Source of the DNA: Candidatus Poribacteria bacterium
GTDB lineage: Bacteria > Poribacteria > WGA-4E > GCA-2687025
Length of the DNA stretch: 64,000 nucleotides
Direction of reading: 5' to 3'
NCBI GenBank assembly: GCA_028818695.1
Contig: JAPPNK010000010.1
Location: 1-64,000 of the forward strand
In this document: positions 53,844-62,641 of the stretch, piece by piece
Numbering within the stretch: the stretch's first letter is position 1
How the letters are laid out: each line of letters begins with the position of its first letter
Position numbers and translations under genes: made by a program
Notes under the pieces: generated by a model
Told to the model about the DNA's origin: nothing
Databases searched by the model: none
Seen by the model: the letters and a program-made list of their open reading frames with translations, nothing else

Positions 53844-54500
53844 TCAACGGACGTGGCGGTAGATCTTCGAAAGCCGTTCAGGCGGGACGCCCGCAAAGAA
53901 AAGCGCCGTGATGAGCCAGTTGCGCAGCGTCGCGCGGACAATGCCGAGCCGCTCCCATCGGCGCGGCGAAATGCGGCACGCCGGCGCGAGCAGCGTCACC
54001 CGACCGAGACGGCGCAAAGCCCTGCAAAACTCAAACTCCTCGCAGATCGGAATCTCAGGAAAGCCGCCGACCGACTCAAACGCTTCCCGCGTCGCAAAGA
54101 TGCCCGCGTCTCCATAAAACAGCCCAAGCCGTCTCGCCCGAAACGCGCCCGCCCGTTCAATCCATCGGTATAAAAACGAATCCGCCTCAATGCGCGGCGT
54201 GAATCCGCCGCCGACATACCCTTCCGCCGCGGCGCGCTCCGCCGCTTCCAAAGCTCCATGCTCAAGCCGCGCGTCCGCATGTAAAAAAAGCAGAGCGCCG
54301 CCGGACGCCTCGCGCGCCCCCCGATTCATCTGCGTCCCCCGCCCGCGCTTCGACCGAACGACCCGACCCAGTTTTGAGGCGATGCCGAGCGTCCCGTCGA
54401 CGCTTCCCCCGTCCACAAAAATGAGCTCGCAGCCCTGCAGCGGCGGGAAGGTCTTCAACGCCTCCGCCTCGTTCAGCGTCGGGACGATAACGGAGATCAC
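53844..54500 (-). CDS. Glycosyltransferase family 2 (TIGR04283-like)
   Basis: A 218-residue GT-A glycosyltransferase. Landmarks: ISVIVPTLNEAEAL, ELIFVDGGSVDGTL (nucleotide binding), KRGRGTQMNRGA, LLFLHADARL (DxD-equivalent) and the acceptor region GIFATREAFESVGGFPEIPI. This matches the small GT2 group often found beside lipid and pigment genes. It overlaps the end of the squalene-hopene-cyclase-like gene by 4 nt, so it is translated with it and may glycosylate its product (inference). Confidence 0.85.
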   Translation of the reverse strand: MISVIVPTLNEAEALKTFPPLQGCELIFVDGGSVDGTLGIASKLGRVVRSKRGRGTQMNRGAREASGGALLFLHADARLEHGALEAAERAAAEGYVGGGFTPRIEADSFLYRWIERAGAFRARRLGLFYGDAGIFATREAFESVGGFPEIPICEEFEFCRALRRLGRVTLLAPACRISPRRWERLGIVRATLRNWLITALFFAGVPPERLSKIYRHVR

Positions 54501-56194
54501 GTTCCGCCCGTTTCAAGTCGGCTTTCCGAAACAGGCTCGGTGAGCGCCAGCAGCGGAAACACCCATGCGTTCATCGGGTTCGCGTATCCGCCAATCACCT
54601 CCCAATAGATGCCGACGGGGGACGGGTCCCATCCGCCGTCCTCCCGTTGTTGTGTGAGCAGCCGCTGAATTGCCGCCTCCGCCTCTCTGTCATGCGCGCG
54701 GAGAGCCTGCGCCGCGGCGGCGGTCTGTTCGGCGGAGCTGTCGGCCGGCTCGCCCTGCTGCGTTTCCCCCCAGCCTCCGTCCGCATTTTGCGCCGATTGG
54801 AGCCACTCAATCCCTCGGCGGATTCGCGCCGCGTCTCCAAGCTTTGTTCGCGCCATCGCCGTCAACGCGGCTCCCGTTCCGTAGCTTTTTTTGGCGATCC
54901 AGAGATCGTCCCATGACCCGTCCGCGTTTTGCGCGTCATGGAGCCACTCGACCGCTTTTTTCACGGCTTGGTTTTCGCCCGCTTTATGCATCGTTTCAAG
55001 CGCATGCGCCGTGACGCTGACGCATCCGACATCGCCGGCGCCGGGGGAGTAGGTCGCCCATGACCCGTCCGCCGCCTGCCGTTCGCGCAGCCAATCGACC
55101 GCCCGCTGAATCGGCAGACCGGCAGACTGGTCTGCCTTGGGGGAAGACGCCTCGTTCCGCGTCATGAGAGCGGCGGCGGCAAGCGCCGTGTCGTCCGCGT
55201 CGGACGGCAGCCCTCGCCCGCGCAGCCCGTGAAACGCCCAGCCGCCGTCTATATTTTGAACCCGCTCCAGCCACTGCCGCGCCTTCTGTATCGGCTCCGA
55301 CCGCGCGCGAACGCCCGACTGAACGAGCGCCAGAACCGCCAGCGATGTGTCCCATACGTTGAGCGACGCCGCCTCGCGCCTTCCGCCGTCCGGGTTCCGC
55401 ATCTTGTCAAGCCAGTCCAACGCGCGTTTCAGCGGCAGTTCGATCCGCTCGTCCACATTGGCGCGCTGCGCCGCTTGGAGAGCCAGCGCCGCAATCGCCG
55501 TAATGAACGCGACGCAGAACCAGCTCCCGTCCGACGCCTGCCTCGACAAGACCCACGAGGTCAGGTCTTTCATCTCCTGCGGACGCCGCCGCGTGTGCGC
55601 CTCAATGAGCAGCAGCATCGGCGCCAGCGTGTACTGCTCCGCCGCAAAGAGCCGCTTGAACGCCCCCTGCCGATGAAGCGACACCGGCGGCGCGAGATGC
55701 TGCGGCGGCTTGATCCGCCGAAAAAGCGCTTTCGGAAAAACAAGCGACAACCCGCCCAAAACGCGCCCCGCCAGCAACATATGCCAAGGCGGGATGAGCC
55801 GACGCCACTCATACTGCCCCGCCAGCGCGCCAAACGTCTTCACAATCCATAAATCCCACCCAAGCGGCGGAATCTTTTCCAACGCTCGGCGCAGCCCCTC
55901 GTCCTCTTCAATATCCAGAGCCGCTTGAAGAACGACGCGCGCAAAACGAGCCGCCTCCTCCGAAGCGCGCCCCTCAGGATCAAGCGGGTACAGCCCGTCC
56001 GGCGCCTGCCGTTCGATGAGCCAGCGCCGGCTTTCAGCGTCCAACGGCTTCCCCTCCCGCATGTCGATGAGCATGCAGGCGAGCGTCGGATAAGCGTTGG
56101 AGGTGAGCCTTCCCTCAAACCGTCCGTTCTTTTTTTGGAGCTTGAGAAGCCCTGCCTGCGCTTTTTGAGCTGAATGCTGCGCGGCGGATTCCAT
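54497..56194 (-). CDS. Squalene-hopene-cyclase-like terpene cyclase
   Basis: A 565-residue alpha/alpha-barrel protein. The class II cyclase motif DADDT (DxDD, 332-336) and several QW-type repeats (QNIDGGWAFHG, QAADGSWATYS, QNADGSWDDLW, QNADGGWGETQ) match squalene-hopene cyclase or sporulenol synthase. It is slightly shorter than SHC (about 630 residues). It is predicted to cyclise squalene or another polyprene at the membrane. It lies 3 nt downstream of the amidohydrolase gene and overlaps the GT2 gene, so menaquinone and terpenoid genes share a transcript. Confidence 0.85.
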   Translation of the reverse strand: MESAAQHSAQKAQAGLLKLQKKNGRFEGRLTSNAYPTLACMLIDMREGKPLDAESRRWLIERQAPDGLYPLDPEGRASEEAARFARVVLQAALDIEEDEGLRRALEKIPPLGWDLWIVKTFGALAGQYEWRRLIPPWHMLLAGRVLGGLSLVFPKALFRRIKPPQHLAPPVSLHRQGAFKRLFAAEQYTLAPMLLLIEAHTRRRPQEMKDLTSWVLSRQASDGSWFCVAFITAIAALALQAAQRANVDERIELPLKRALDWLDKMRNPDGGRREAASLNVWDTSLAVLALVQSGVRARSEPIQKARQWLERVQNIDGGWAFHGLRGRGLPSDADDTALAAAALMTRNEASSPKADQSAGLPIQRAVDWLRERQAADGSWATYSPGAGDVGCVSVTAHALETMHKAGENQAVKKAVEWLHDAQNADGSWDDLWIAKKSYGTGAALTAMARTKLGDAARIRRGIEWLQSAQNADGGWGETQQGEPADSSAEQTAAAAQALRAHDREAEAAIQRLLTQQREDGGWDPSPVGIYWEVIGGYANPMNAWVFPLLALTEPVSESRLETGGT

Positions 56195-56197
56195 CGG

Positions 56198-57424
56198 TCA
56201 ACCGATCAGCTGATGGCAGACGGAGCCGTTGATCATTGTGAAGACGACGCGCGCTTCGTCGTCCAGAAGCCGGTCGCAGATGCGCGCCTTGCCGTTCGGC
56301 GCTGTCAATCCGACAATGTCCGCCTTCCACCCGGCGCGCAGCCCGCCGATCTTGGCGGCGACGCGCGTCGTTTTCGCGCCGTTCAAGGTGGCAAAGGTCA
56401 GGATGCGTTCAGGGGCGATGTGCGGATATTTGCGCGCCGTGAAGCGCATCTCGTCCAGCATGCTCAGGCTCGGAGCGCTGGCGAGGCTGTCGGTTCCAAG
56501 CGCGATGTTGACGCCCAGCGAAAAAAGGCGTTCAAACGGATGATCGCCATGCCCAAAATAATCGTGGCTGCGCGGGCAGTACACAACGGTGATGTTCAAA
56601 TCGCGCAGAATCGGAATGTCGCTGTTGCGGATGTAGTTGCCGTGCGCGATGAGAGGGGACGCCTCAAAAAAACCGAGCTCATGCAGATACCGCGCGGGCG
56701 TCTTGCCCGGCGGCTTCCAACCGGAAATGTCGACGCCAAAGTCGGTCAGCAGATCGGCGAAGGGACCGCCCCCGTCGTGTAAAAAACGCTCCTCCTCCTC
56801 CGTCTCAGCCACGTGGGAAGAGATCGGCAGCCTGCGCCGCATCGACATCTCAACGCACCGCTTGTAAAGCGCAGCTGAAACCGAATACGGCGCATGTGGC
56901 GACACGCCGACCGTCGTCAGAGGGTCCGACTCCGCGTTTAGAACGCGCTTGCGCAGGATTTCAGCCGCTTCGCCGCACCGCTTCTCGTCAAATTGTACCG
57001 TTTCAAATTCGGCTCTGGCGCGGATGGGCAACTCCTTCAAGGCGCCGTACGCATGCCCCGTGTAGGAGATGTCGACCAGCGTCGTCGTTCCCGCTTCGAT
57101 GGAGGCTCTGGCTCCGTCTTTGACGGTCTGATGGACGGCTTCGGGGTTTGTGTCGCGTTGCGCGGAGAGCTGCCTGATCCATTTGGTAAAGGAGCTTGGC
57201 GGCGGCATTTGTCCCGCGAGTCCGCCTAGATCAAGGTGGGTATGGGCGTTGATGAAGCCCGGCAGGAGGGCGGTTTCGCCGAGGTCAAGCGCATTCGCGG
57301 CGCCGTCCCGCGCCAGCCGTTCAAACGGCCCGACATCCACAATGACATCCCCCGCCACGCGGACGGCTCCATTTTCATAGAGCTCATGGCTGCTCGGCAT
57401 CACATATTTGGCGCGCAAGAGCAT
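56198..57424 (-). CDS. Amidohydrolase, probable aminodeoxyfutalosine deaminase
   Basis: A 408-residue metal-dependent deaminase of the SAH/MTA deaminase branch. Metal ligands: GFINAHTHLDLGG (His61, His63), the HVAETEEE His, and IALGTDSLASAPSL (Asp). Family members deaminate adenosine-like rings. Since the neighbouring genes encode MqnA and a UbiA-type enzyme, the most likely reaction is 6-amino-6-deoxyfutalosine deamination in the menaquinone (futalosine) pathway. This assignment is by context. Confidence 0.75.
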   Translation of the reverse strand: MLLRAKYVMPSSHELYENGAVRVAGDVIVDVGPFERLARDGAANALDLGETALLPGFINAHTHLDLGGLAGQMPPPSSFTKWIRQLSAQRDTNPEAVHQTVKDGARASIEAGTTTLVDISYTGHAYGALKELPIRARAEFETVQFDEKRCGEAAEILRKRVLNAESDPLTTVGVSPHAPYSVSAALYKRCVEMSMRRRLPISSHVAETEEEERFLHDGGGPFADLLTDFGVDISGWKPPGKTPARYLHELGFFEASPLIAHGNYIRNSDIPILRDLNITVVYCPRSHDYFGHGDHPFERLFSLGVNIALGTDSLASAPSLSMLDEMRFTARKYPHIAPERILTFATLNGAKTTRVAAKIGGLRAGWKADIVGLTAPNGKARICDRLLDDEARVVFTMINGSVCHQLIG

Positions 57425-57440
57425 TCCGCTTCAGCCTCTG

Positions 57441-58211
57441 TTAAAAAACCAACATTCGGTCGATGTCGGGAGCCTTCTCAAGCAGCCCAATCTCGGCGGC
57501 AAGATAGGCGAACCATTTCAAGCCCGCGACATGATCATGGTTTAAATCATATTCGATGCTTCGGGTCAAGTAGAATCGCGCGGTCGATTCGGGAAGGCTG
57601 CGCCGTTTCGCTTCGCGCTGGACGATCTCTTCGATCCGTTCAGCGCCGGCGCGTTTCGCTTCCTGGAGAAGGCGCGCCAGCTCTAAAGTCGCCGCGGACG
57701 GATGCGCCGCCCACACCGCAAACACAAACGGCAGCCCCGTCGCCTGCATCCAATCCTGCCCCAGATCGATCTTATGAACAGAATCGCCGGCGTATTCGAG
57801 CGCAGGATCCCCAATCAGCAGCTGCGCGTCCGCGTCAGGATCGATCCCGACCTTGTAATCAGGACTAAGACCCCGCCCCGTCTCCAGAAGAATGCGCGTC
57901 AAGGCGGCGGAGGTGCGCGAGCTTGGGTCTAAAGCGACCGCGCGGACATCCCGTATCCGCCTTCTGCAAAACAGCTTGACGCTTTGGACGTTCCCTCGGC
58001 AGCTGATCGAGACGCCTGGGACGATCCGATAGCGCGGATTTTTGAGAGCCTCGAAAACAGGTATGAGCGCCGCGTCCAGGTCGCCCGCCGCGAGTTGATC
58101 CGCCAGAGCGCTCGGAACGGCGAGGCTCAACGCCGCATTCGGCAGCCTGTCCAGACCCGCGTTCACCGGCGCCGAATTCAGATAACTCACGGAGCCTATC
58201 CTCAGCGGCAT
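57441..58211 (-). CDS. mqnA: Chorismate dehydratase (MqnA), futalosine pathway
   Basis: A 256-residue periplasmic-binding-protein-fold enzyme that removes water from chorismate, the first step of the futalosine route to menaquinone. Landmarks: IGSVSYLNSAPV at the start, LDAALIPVFEAL, VPGVSISCRGNVQSVKLFC, and ALDPSSRTSAALTRILL. The length is right for MqnA. It lies 6 nt downstream of the UbiA gene and 16 nt upstream of the amidohydrolase gene. MqnE, MqnB and MqnC are not in this window. Confidence 0.9.
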   Translation of the reverse strand: MPLRIGSVSYLNSAPVNAGLDRLPNAALSLAVPSALADQLAAGDLDAALIPVFEALKNPRYRIVPGVSISCRGNVQSVKLFCRRRIRDVRAVALDPSSRTSAALTRILLETGRGLSPDYKVGIDPDADAQLLIGDPALEYAGDSVHKIDLGQDWMQATGLPFVFAVWAAHPSAATLELARLLQEAKRAGAERIEEIVQREAKRRSLPESTARFYLTRSIEYDLNHDHVAGLKWFAYLAAEIGLLEKAPDIDRMLVF

Positions 58212-58217
58212 CGCGCC

Positions 58218-59081
58218 CTACCAAACCACATCGAGAGAGCAAACCGACATGAGCGCGAGGCTCACAAGCCCGTTCATCGTGAAAAAAGCGGCGTTCACCC
58301 GCGACAGATCGTCCGGCTTCACCAGCGAATGCTCGTACACAAGCAGCCCGCCGACCGCCGCGCAGCCGCCCCAATACGCCCAGCCCAGATCAACCCCATG
58401 ACCCGACGCCAGGCGCGGAACCGACAGCAGAACGATCATCATGAGCGCATGCAAAATCCGCGACAGGAGCAGCGCGCGCCGAATGCCGGCGCGGCTCGGA
58501 ACGGAGTACAGCCCATGCGTTTTGTCGAAGTGGACGTCTTGGCAAGAGTAGATGATGTCAAAGCCGGCGACCCAGAGAGCGACCGCCAGCGCCAGCGCCA
58601 GAGGCAGCAGGTCAAAACGGCCGAGAACGGCGATCCATGCCCCGACGGGCGCAATCGAAAGCGAGACGCCGAGCCAAGCATGCGAAAGCGAGGTGAACCG
58701 CTTCGAATAGGAGTAGAACATGACGACAGCGAGCGCCAGCGGCGACAGGGCGAACGCCAGCGGATTGAGCCTCCACGCGCAGAATATGAACCAGGCCGCG
58801 GAGGCTGCGGTGAAAAGCTGAACCGACCGGACGCCGATCAAGCCTGCCGGCAGGGCGCGTTTCTGCGTGCGCGGGTTCGCGGCGTCGATCTTGGCGTCGG
58901 CGAGGCGGTTGAACGCCATCGCGCAGCTGCGCGCGCCGACCATCGCGCCGACGATCCAGCCGAGGGTCCCCCATTCAGGAAGACCCCCGGCTGCAAGAAA
59001 CGCGCTCATGACAGCAAACGGAAGCGCAAAAACCGTATGCTCAAACCGTATCATTGCCAGTATGATGCCAATGCGCTTCAT
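58218..59081 (-). CDS. UbiA-family prenyltransferase (MqnP-like)
   Basis: A 287-residue membrane protein with about eight or nine helices. The first Asp-rich motif NRLADAKID (58-66, NxxxDxxxD) and the second DVHFDKTHGLYS (Dxx(x)D type) are visible. It transfers a polyprenyl chain to an aromatic acid; in this context the acceptor is a naphthoate of the futalosine pathway. It is the first gene of the tight five-gene run ending at 53844. The DUF1549 gene lies upstream with a 44-nt gap. Confidence 0.88.
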   Translation of the reverse strand: MKRIGIILAMIRFEHTVFALPFAVMSAFLAAGGLPEWGTLGWIVGAMVGARSCAMAFNRLADAKIDAANPRTQKRALPAGLIGVRSVQLFTAASAAWFIFCAWRLNPLAFALSPLALAVVMFYSYSKRFTSLSHAWLGVSLSIAPVGAWIAVLGRFDLLPLALALAVALWVAGFDIIYSCQDVHFDKTHGLYSVPSRAGIRRALLLSRILHALMMIVLLSVPRLASGHGVDLGWAYWGGCAAVGGLLVYEHSLVKPDDLSRVNAAFFTMNGLVSLALMSVCSLDVVW

Positions 59082-59125
59082 CGGCGGTCAATCCGCGTCA
59101 ATGCTGTTCCCCGCGGAGCCGCCCC

Positions 59126-61333
59126 TTAATGGTTGCTTGCAAATTCAGCAGAATTCAGCAGGCTCCAGTAAAGGTCCTCGTACGCGCGCTTCGGATCGCG
59201 CTTATACCCGTTCATGTAGCTGCGGAAGTAGCTCCGCTCCGCCCCGGTCGGCATGCGCGACAGAGTCGCCAGATAAATCTGTTCAAGCCGCCGCTGCGTC
59301 TCGGTGTGGCGCGACAGGATGTACGCCAGCCGCGTGCCTTCCTTGGCGACAATCCCGTCGTTCACAAGCGATCCGTTCAGCATCATCAGCGCCTGCGCAA
59401 TCGTCGGATTGTTCATCTCGTCCTCCTCCATCTCGTCGTTTCCGAAGGTGAAGGTGAACTGGCGCAGATAACGCTGCTTCATGTCCCGCACATTTTCACC
59501 GCGGCGCGTCTGGCGCGACGCAATGTTCGTCGCTTCAAGAAGCGAGTAGAACAGCTGCTCCGCCGTCAACGGACGGATGCGCGCGTGCGTCAGAAGGTAG
59601 TCGTCGCTCTTGTTCAAGTCGGTTGTCTTCGCGGAGCGCTGATACATCTCCGAGTTCATGATCGCCCGCGTCAGATAGCGCAGATTGTATCCGTGGCGGA
59701 CAAAATCTTCCGCAAGCCAGTCGAGCAGCTCAGGATGCGAAGGTATCGTGCTGACGCCGAACCAGTCGATCGGGTCGACGATGCCCGCGCCTGTGAAGTA
59801 GTCCCAGATGCGGTTGACGGTCGCTTTAGCGAAGTACGGGTTGCCGCCGTCCGTTATCCAGTTGGCGTACGCCAGGCGCCCAGAGATGCCCTCGACGCCT
59901 TTCCATTCCTGCCCGTCCAGGAAGGTCGCCGGCATATCCATCTCTTTTTCAGGGACGCGCGCTGTTTTCAACTTGCGGTCATGCAGATAGGAGCCAACGT
60001 ACTGTTCGTTCCCGTCTGCATCCTCTACCTCGATTCGCTCGCGGCGCACCGAGTCGAAGAACGCTTTGACGCCGTAAAACTGCTCCTGGAGCCACGGTTC
60101 CGACTTATGGTCATGGCATTGAGCGCACTGCAGCGGCAAACCCAAGAAGGTGCGCGATGTGCGCGAGGTCATTTCGTTCGAATCGAGATTGAACCGAACG
60201 TAGTACTCGGCGGCTCCGATCTCATGCGTCGGCCCGTTGGTGGCGATCAGCTCCCGCACCATGACGTCGTACGGCATGTTGTCTTTGAGAGCGTCCCGCA
60301 CCCAGGCGCGCAGCCGCGTCGCTTCTCGGCTGTTGGGATTGCTTCGCCCGATGAGCCAGCCCGTCCAGAGGGAAGCCCAGTGGTCAAGATACTCTTCCGA
60401 TTCGAGCAGGTCGTCAATGACTCGGGCGCGGTTTCCGCCGGCTCCTGTTTTGACGATCTTTTCGGCTTCTTCAGCGGTCGGGATGACGCCGGCGAGGTCG
60501 AGCCAGATGCGCCGCAGAAACGCGCCGTCCGAAGCCTGCCCAGAAGCTTTCAGCCCCGCTTCTTCGATCTTGGCGTACACAAAGTCGTCGATGCGCTTTG
60601 AGGACGTCTTGATCATCTTGTCAGAGACCCATTCTTCCACCTTGCGGGGACGTTTTTTGCCGGGCCCTTCGGCGGACAGCTTCGTCCCAGGCGGGAAGAG
60701 GGAGACGGCGGCTGGACGCGCGGTCGATTTGTCCGTCTTGGGGGAAGTTTTAGCGACCGCGTTCGGATTAGCGGCGCGCCTTTTGATGGAGGCGACGGCG
60801 CCCTGCGCAGCCAGCTTCACCAGCTTGGAGCTGTCGCTTTGAGCAAGGGCGGCCAAGAGAGCCTCGTCTGAAGGCTCGCCGATTCGGCCGAGAGAATTCG
60901 CGGCTCCTTCGCGCACTCCCCAGTTGCTGTCCGCCAGCATGGCGCGAACGGCTGTCAACGCCGTCTTGGAGCCTTTCGTCTTGCCGAGAGCCGACACCGC
61001 CGCCCAACGGATGCGGGCGTCGTTGTGCGCCAACAGGTACACAAGCCCTTTGACGCTCGGATCGGCGCCGGCGGACAGACGGCTCAGGTAGTCCATGCGG
61101 AGAGCCGCCTTTGCCGCAACCGCCTTTTCGACGAGTTTCAGCACGCTGGGGGCGAGGTCCCCTTTTTTGACCGTCGGCAGCTTCGGCAGGTTTTCAAGCG
61201 CGGAGCTTGAATCGTTCACAGCCGAAGCGGCTGGGGCGGCGCTCCCCTTTTCAGCCGACATCATCGGCGGCGCCGCAATCAAGGCGGCAGCCAGCGCTGC
61301 AGCCAAGATGTAAATCCATTTGTGAGAAGTCAT
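59126..61333 (-). CDS. Secreted DUF1549/DUF1553 protein with HEAT-like repeats
   Basis: A 735-residue exported protein. The N-terminus has a signal (YILAAALAAALIAAPPMMS). Residues about 70-175 form HEAT-like repeats (ARIRWAAVSALGKTKGSKTA, NWGVREGAANSLGRIG). Then come DUF1549 (RRIWLDLAGVIPTAEEAEKI, FLGLPLQCAQCHDHKSEPW, the CxxCH-like site) and DUF1553 (AYANWITDGGNPYFAKATVN, LLDWLAEDFVRHGYNL, LTAEQLFYSLLEATN). Such proteins are abundant in Planctomycetes and may carry haem at CAQCH; the biochemical role is not established. Confidence 0.88.
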   Translation of the reverse strand: MTSHKWIYILAAALAAALIAAPPMMSAEKGSAAPAASAVNDSSSALENLPKLPTVKKGDLAPSVLKLVEKAVAAKAALRMDYLSRLSAGADPSVKGLVYLLAHNDARIRWAAVSALGKTKGSKTALTAVRAMLADSNWGVREGAANSLGRIGEPSDEALLAALAQSDSSKLVKLAAQGAVASIKRRAANPNAVAKTSPKTDKSTARPAAVSLFPPGTKLSAEGPGKKRPRKVEEWVSDKMIKTSSKRIDDFVYAKIEEAGLKASGQASDGAFLRRIWLDLAGVIPTAEEAEKIVKTGAGGNRARVIDDLLESEEYLDHWASLWTGWLIGRSNPNSREATRLRAWVRDALKDNMPYDVMVRELIATNGPTHEIGAAEYYVRFNLDSNEMTSRTSRTFLGLPLQCAQCHDHKSEPWLQEQFYGVKAFFDSVRRERIEVEDADGNEQYVGSYLHDRKLKTARVPEKEMDMPATFLDGQEWKGVEGISGRLAYANWITDGGNPYFAKATVNRIWDYFTGAGIVDPIDWFGVSTIPSHPELLDWLAEDFVRHGYNLRYLTRAIMNSEMYQRSAKTTDLNKSDDYLLTHARIRPLTAEQLFYSLLEATNIASRQTRRGENVRDMKQRYLRQFTFTFGNDEMEEDEMNNPTIAQALMMLNGSLVNDGIVAKEGTRLAYILSRHTETQRRLEQIYLATLSRMPTGAERSYFRSYMNGYKRDPKRAYEDLYWSLLNSAEFASNH

Positions 61334-61433
61334 CTTTTGTAGTCCCTTCGTTCATCCAAACGATGCGCTGATTAACGATAACATGTCAACGGAGCGTATG
61401 TCAACAGCGCGCCGCTTCCTACATAATAATACT

Positions 61434-62606
61434 TCAAGGAGCCATGAAACGCAACTCCTCCCATTCAGGCGCTTCGTTTGGGACAGCGCCGGGTGTGAAC
61501 GCAGGCGGTTTCGGCGCCCCGTTTACGCGGAAATGACGGTCCGGCAGCGGCGCCTTTTCCGCATATAGACTGGACTTGTCCGCGTTACTCGCCTTTTTTC
61601 GGATCGAAGAAAAGCGGCGGTACGCGCGGCGCGCCCAAGGTTCCGCCGTACGCCAAAGCCGAAAACGAACCGGCGACAGCGCCTTCTCCCACACCCCGAA
61701 CTCAAACGCGGACGCCCCAAACGACGCCTTGAACGCCGCCACCCCAGGCTGATCAGGCGGCGACGCCCCAAAATCGACCCTCTTACAGCCGCGCTTGACC
61801 GCCCAGCGCAGCGCGTCGTCATAGAGCAGCCGATTCGCTGCAAACGGGCGCGATTCCAGCGTACCCGCCGCCATCCAAACCGACGCCTCCTGCGCGTAGC
61901 AAAGCAGCAACAGCCCAGCGGCGACGCGCCCCTCCCGCTCTGCAAGCGTCAACCGCCCTATTGGCGACAGCGCGAGCCGCCGTACCAGCCTGAACGGCTT
62001 TGCCGGGCTTCCGAAACGGCGCATCGTCTCTGCGTAGATCGCATAAAACGCAGCCGCGTCCGCCTCTGACGACGCCTCCCGCGTTGTCACGCCGCTTTTG
62101 CGCGCCTTGCGAATGTCGGTGCGCGCGTTGCCTTTATAGTTGTTCCAGAGCGTCTCAGCGTCTGCAGGCAGACGCAGCCTGTGGGTCGTTTTTCGCTCTT
62201 TTAAAGAAAAACCCGCCCGTTTTAAAACCGACTCCTCCAGCGAGCATGCGAGCGTCAACCCGCACCGTCCGCGGCTTCTGGCTGCCTTCTCCCATGCGTT
62301 CAACGCTTTCTCAACATCCGCATCGGAGAGCGGTTGAAGCGGAAGCAGCCCACCGGGCAAACTCCACGGCAGCGCCTCTGAAAATGACAAAAACGGCGCC
62401 GGCGCAAACGAGAAACTCGCCCACAGACCCGCCCGCTCCCCGTCTCGCATCGCCGACCAGCGCTCCATCCGGTACTGCGGAAACGCCTCTTCCAGCGCGC
62501 GCGCCCATTCGGTTGAATGGAACGCGTTCGCGCCCCCGCAGGCGCTTATGAGCGCGTCCCACTCCTCCGCGTCGACCGGTTCCATCCGCAGCTCTGTATG
62601 CTTCAT
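61434..62606 (-). CDS. FemAB/GNAT-like acyltransferase
   Basis: A 390-residue cytosolic protein of the Acetyltransf_6/BioF2-like (FemAB-related) group. Recognisable text: AFHSTEWARALEEAFPQYR at the N-terminus, HRLRLPADAETLWNNYKGNARTDIRKA, and MAAGTLESRPFAANRLLYDD with CKRVDFGASPPDQPGVAAFK in the C-terminal GNAT half. The family adds amino acids or acyl groups to cell-wall or exopolysaccharide precursors. Nearby is an LPG-synthase-type gene 35 nt upstream. Confidence 0.75.
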   Translation of the reverse strand: MKHTELRMEPVDAEEWDALISACGGANAFHSTEWARALEEAFPQYRMERWSAMRDGERAGLWASFSFAPAPFLSFSEALPWSLPGGLLPLQPLSDADVEKALNAWEKAARSRGRCGLTLACSLEESVLKRAGFSLKERKTTHRLRLPADAETLWNNYKGNARTDIRKARKSGVTTREASSEADAAAFYAIYAETMRRFGSPAKPFRLVRRLALSPIGRLTLAEREGRVAAGLLLLCYAQEASVWMAAGTLESRPFAANRLLYDDALRWAVKRGCKRVDFGASPPDQPGVAAFKASFGASAFEFGVWEKALSPVRFRLWRTAEPWARRAYRRFSSIRKKASNADKSSLYAEKAPLPDRHFRVNGAPKPPAFTPGAVPNEAPEWEELRFMAP

Positions 62607-62641
62607 TTATTTATATGTTAATATACTTTCATGCCGCGCGC

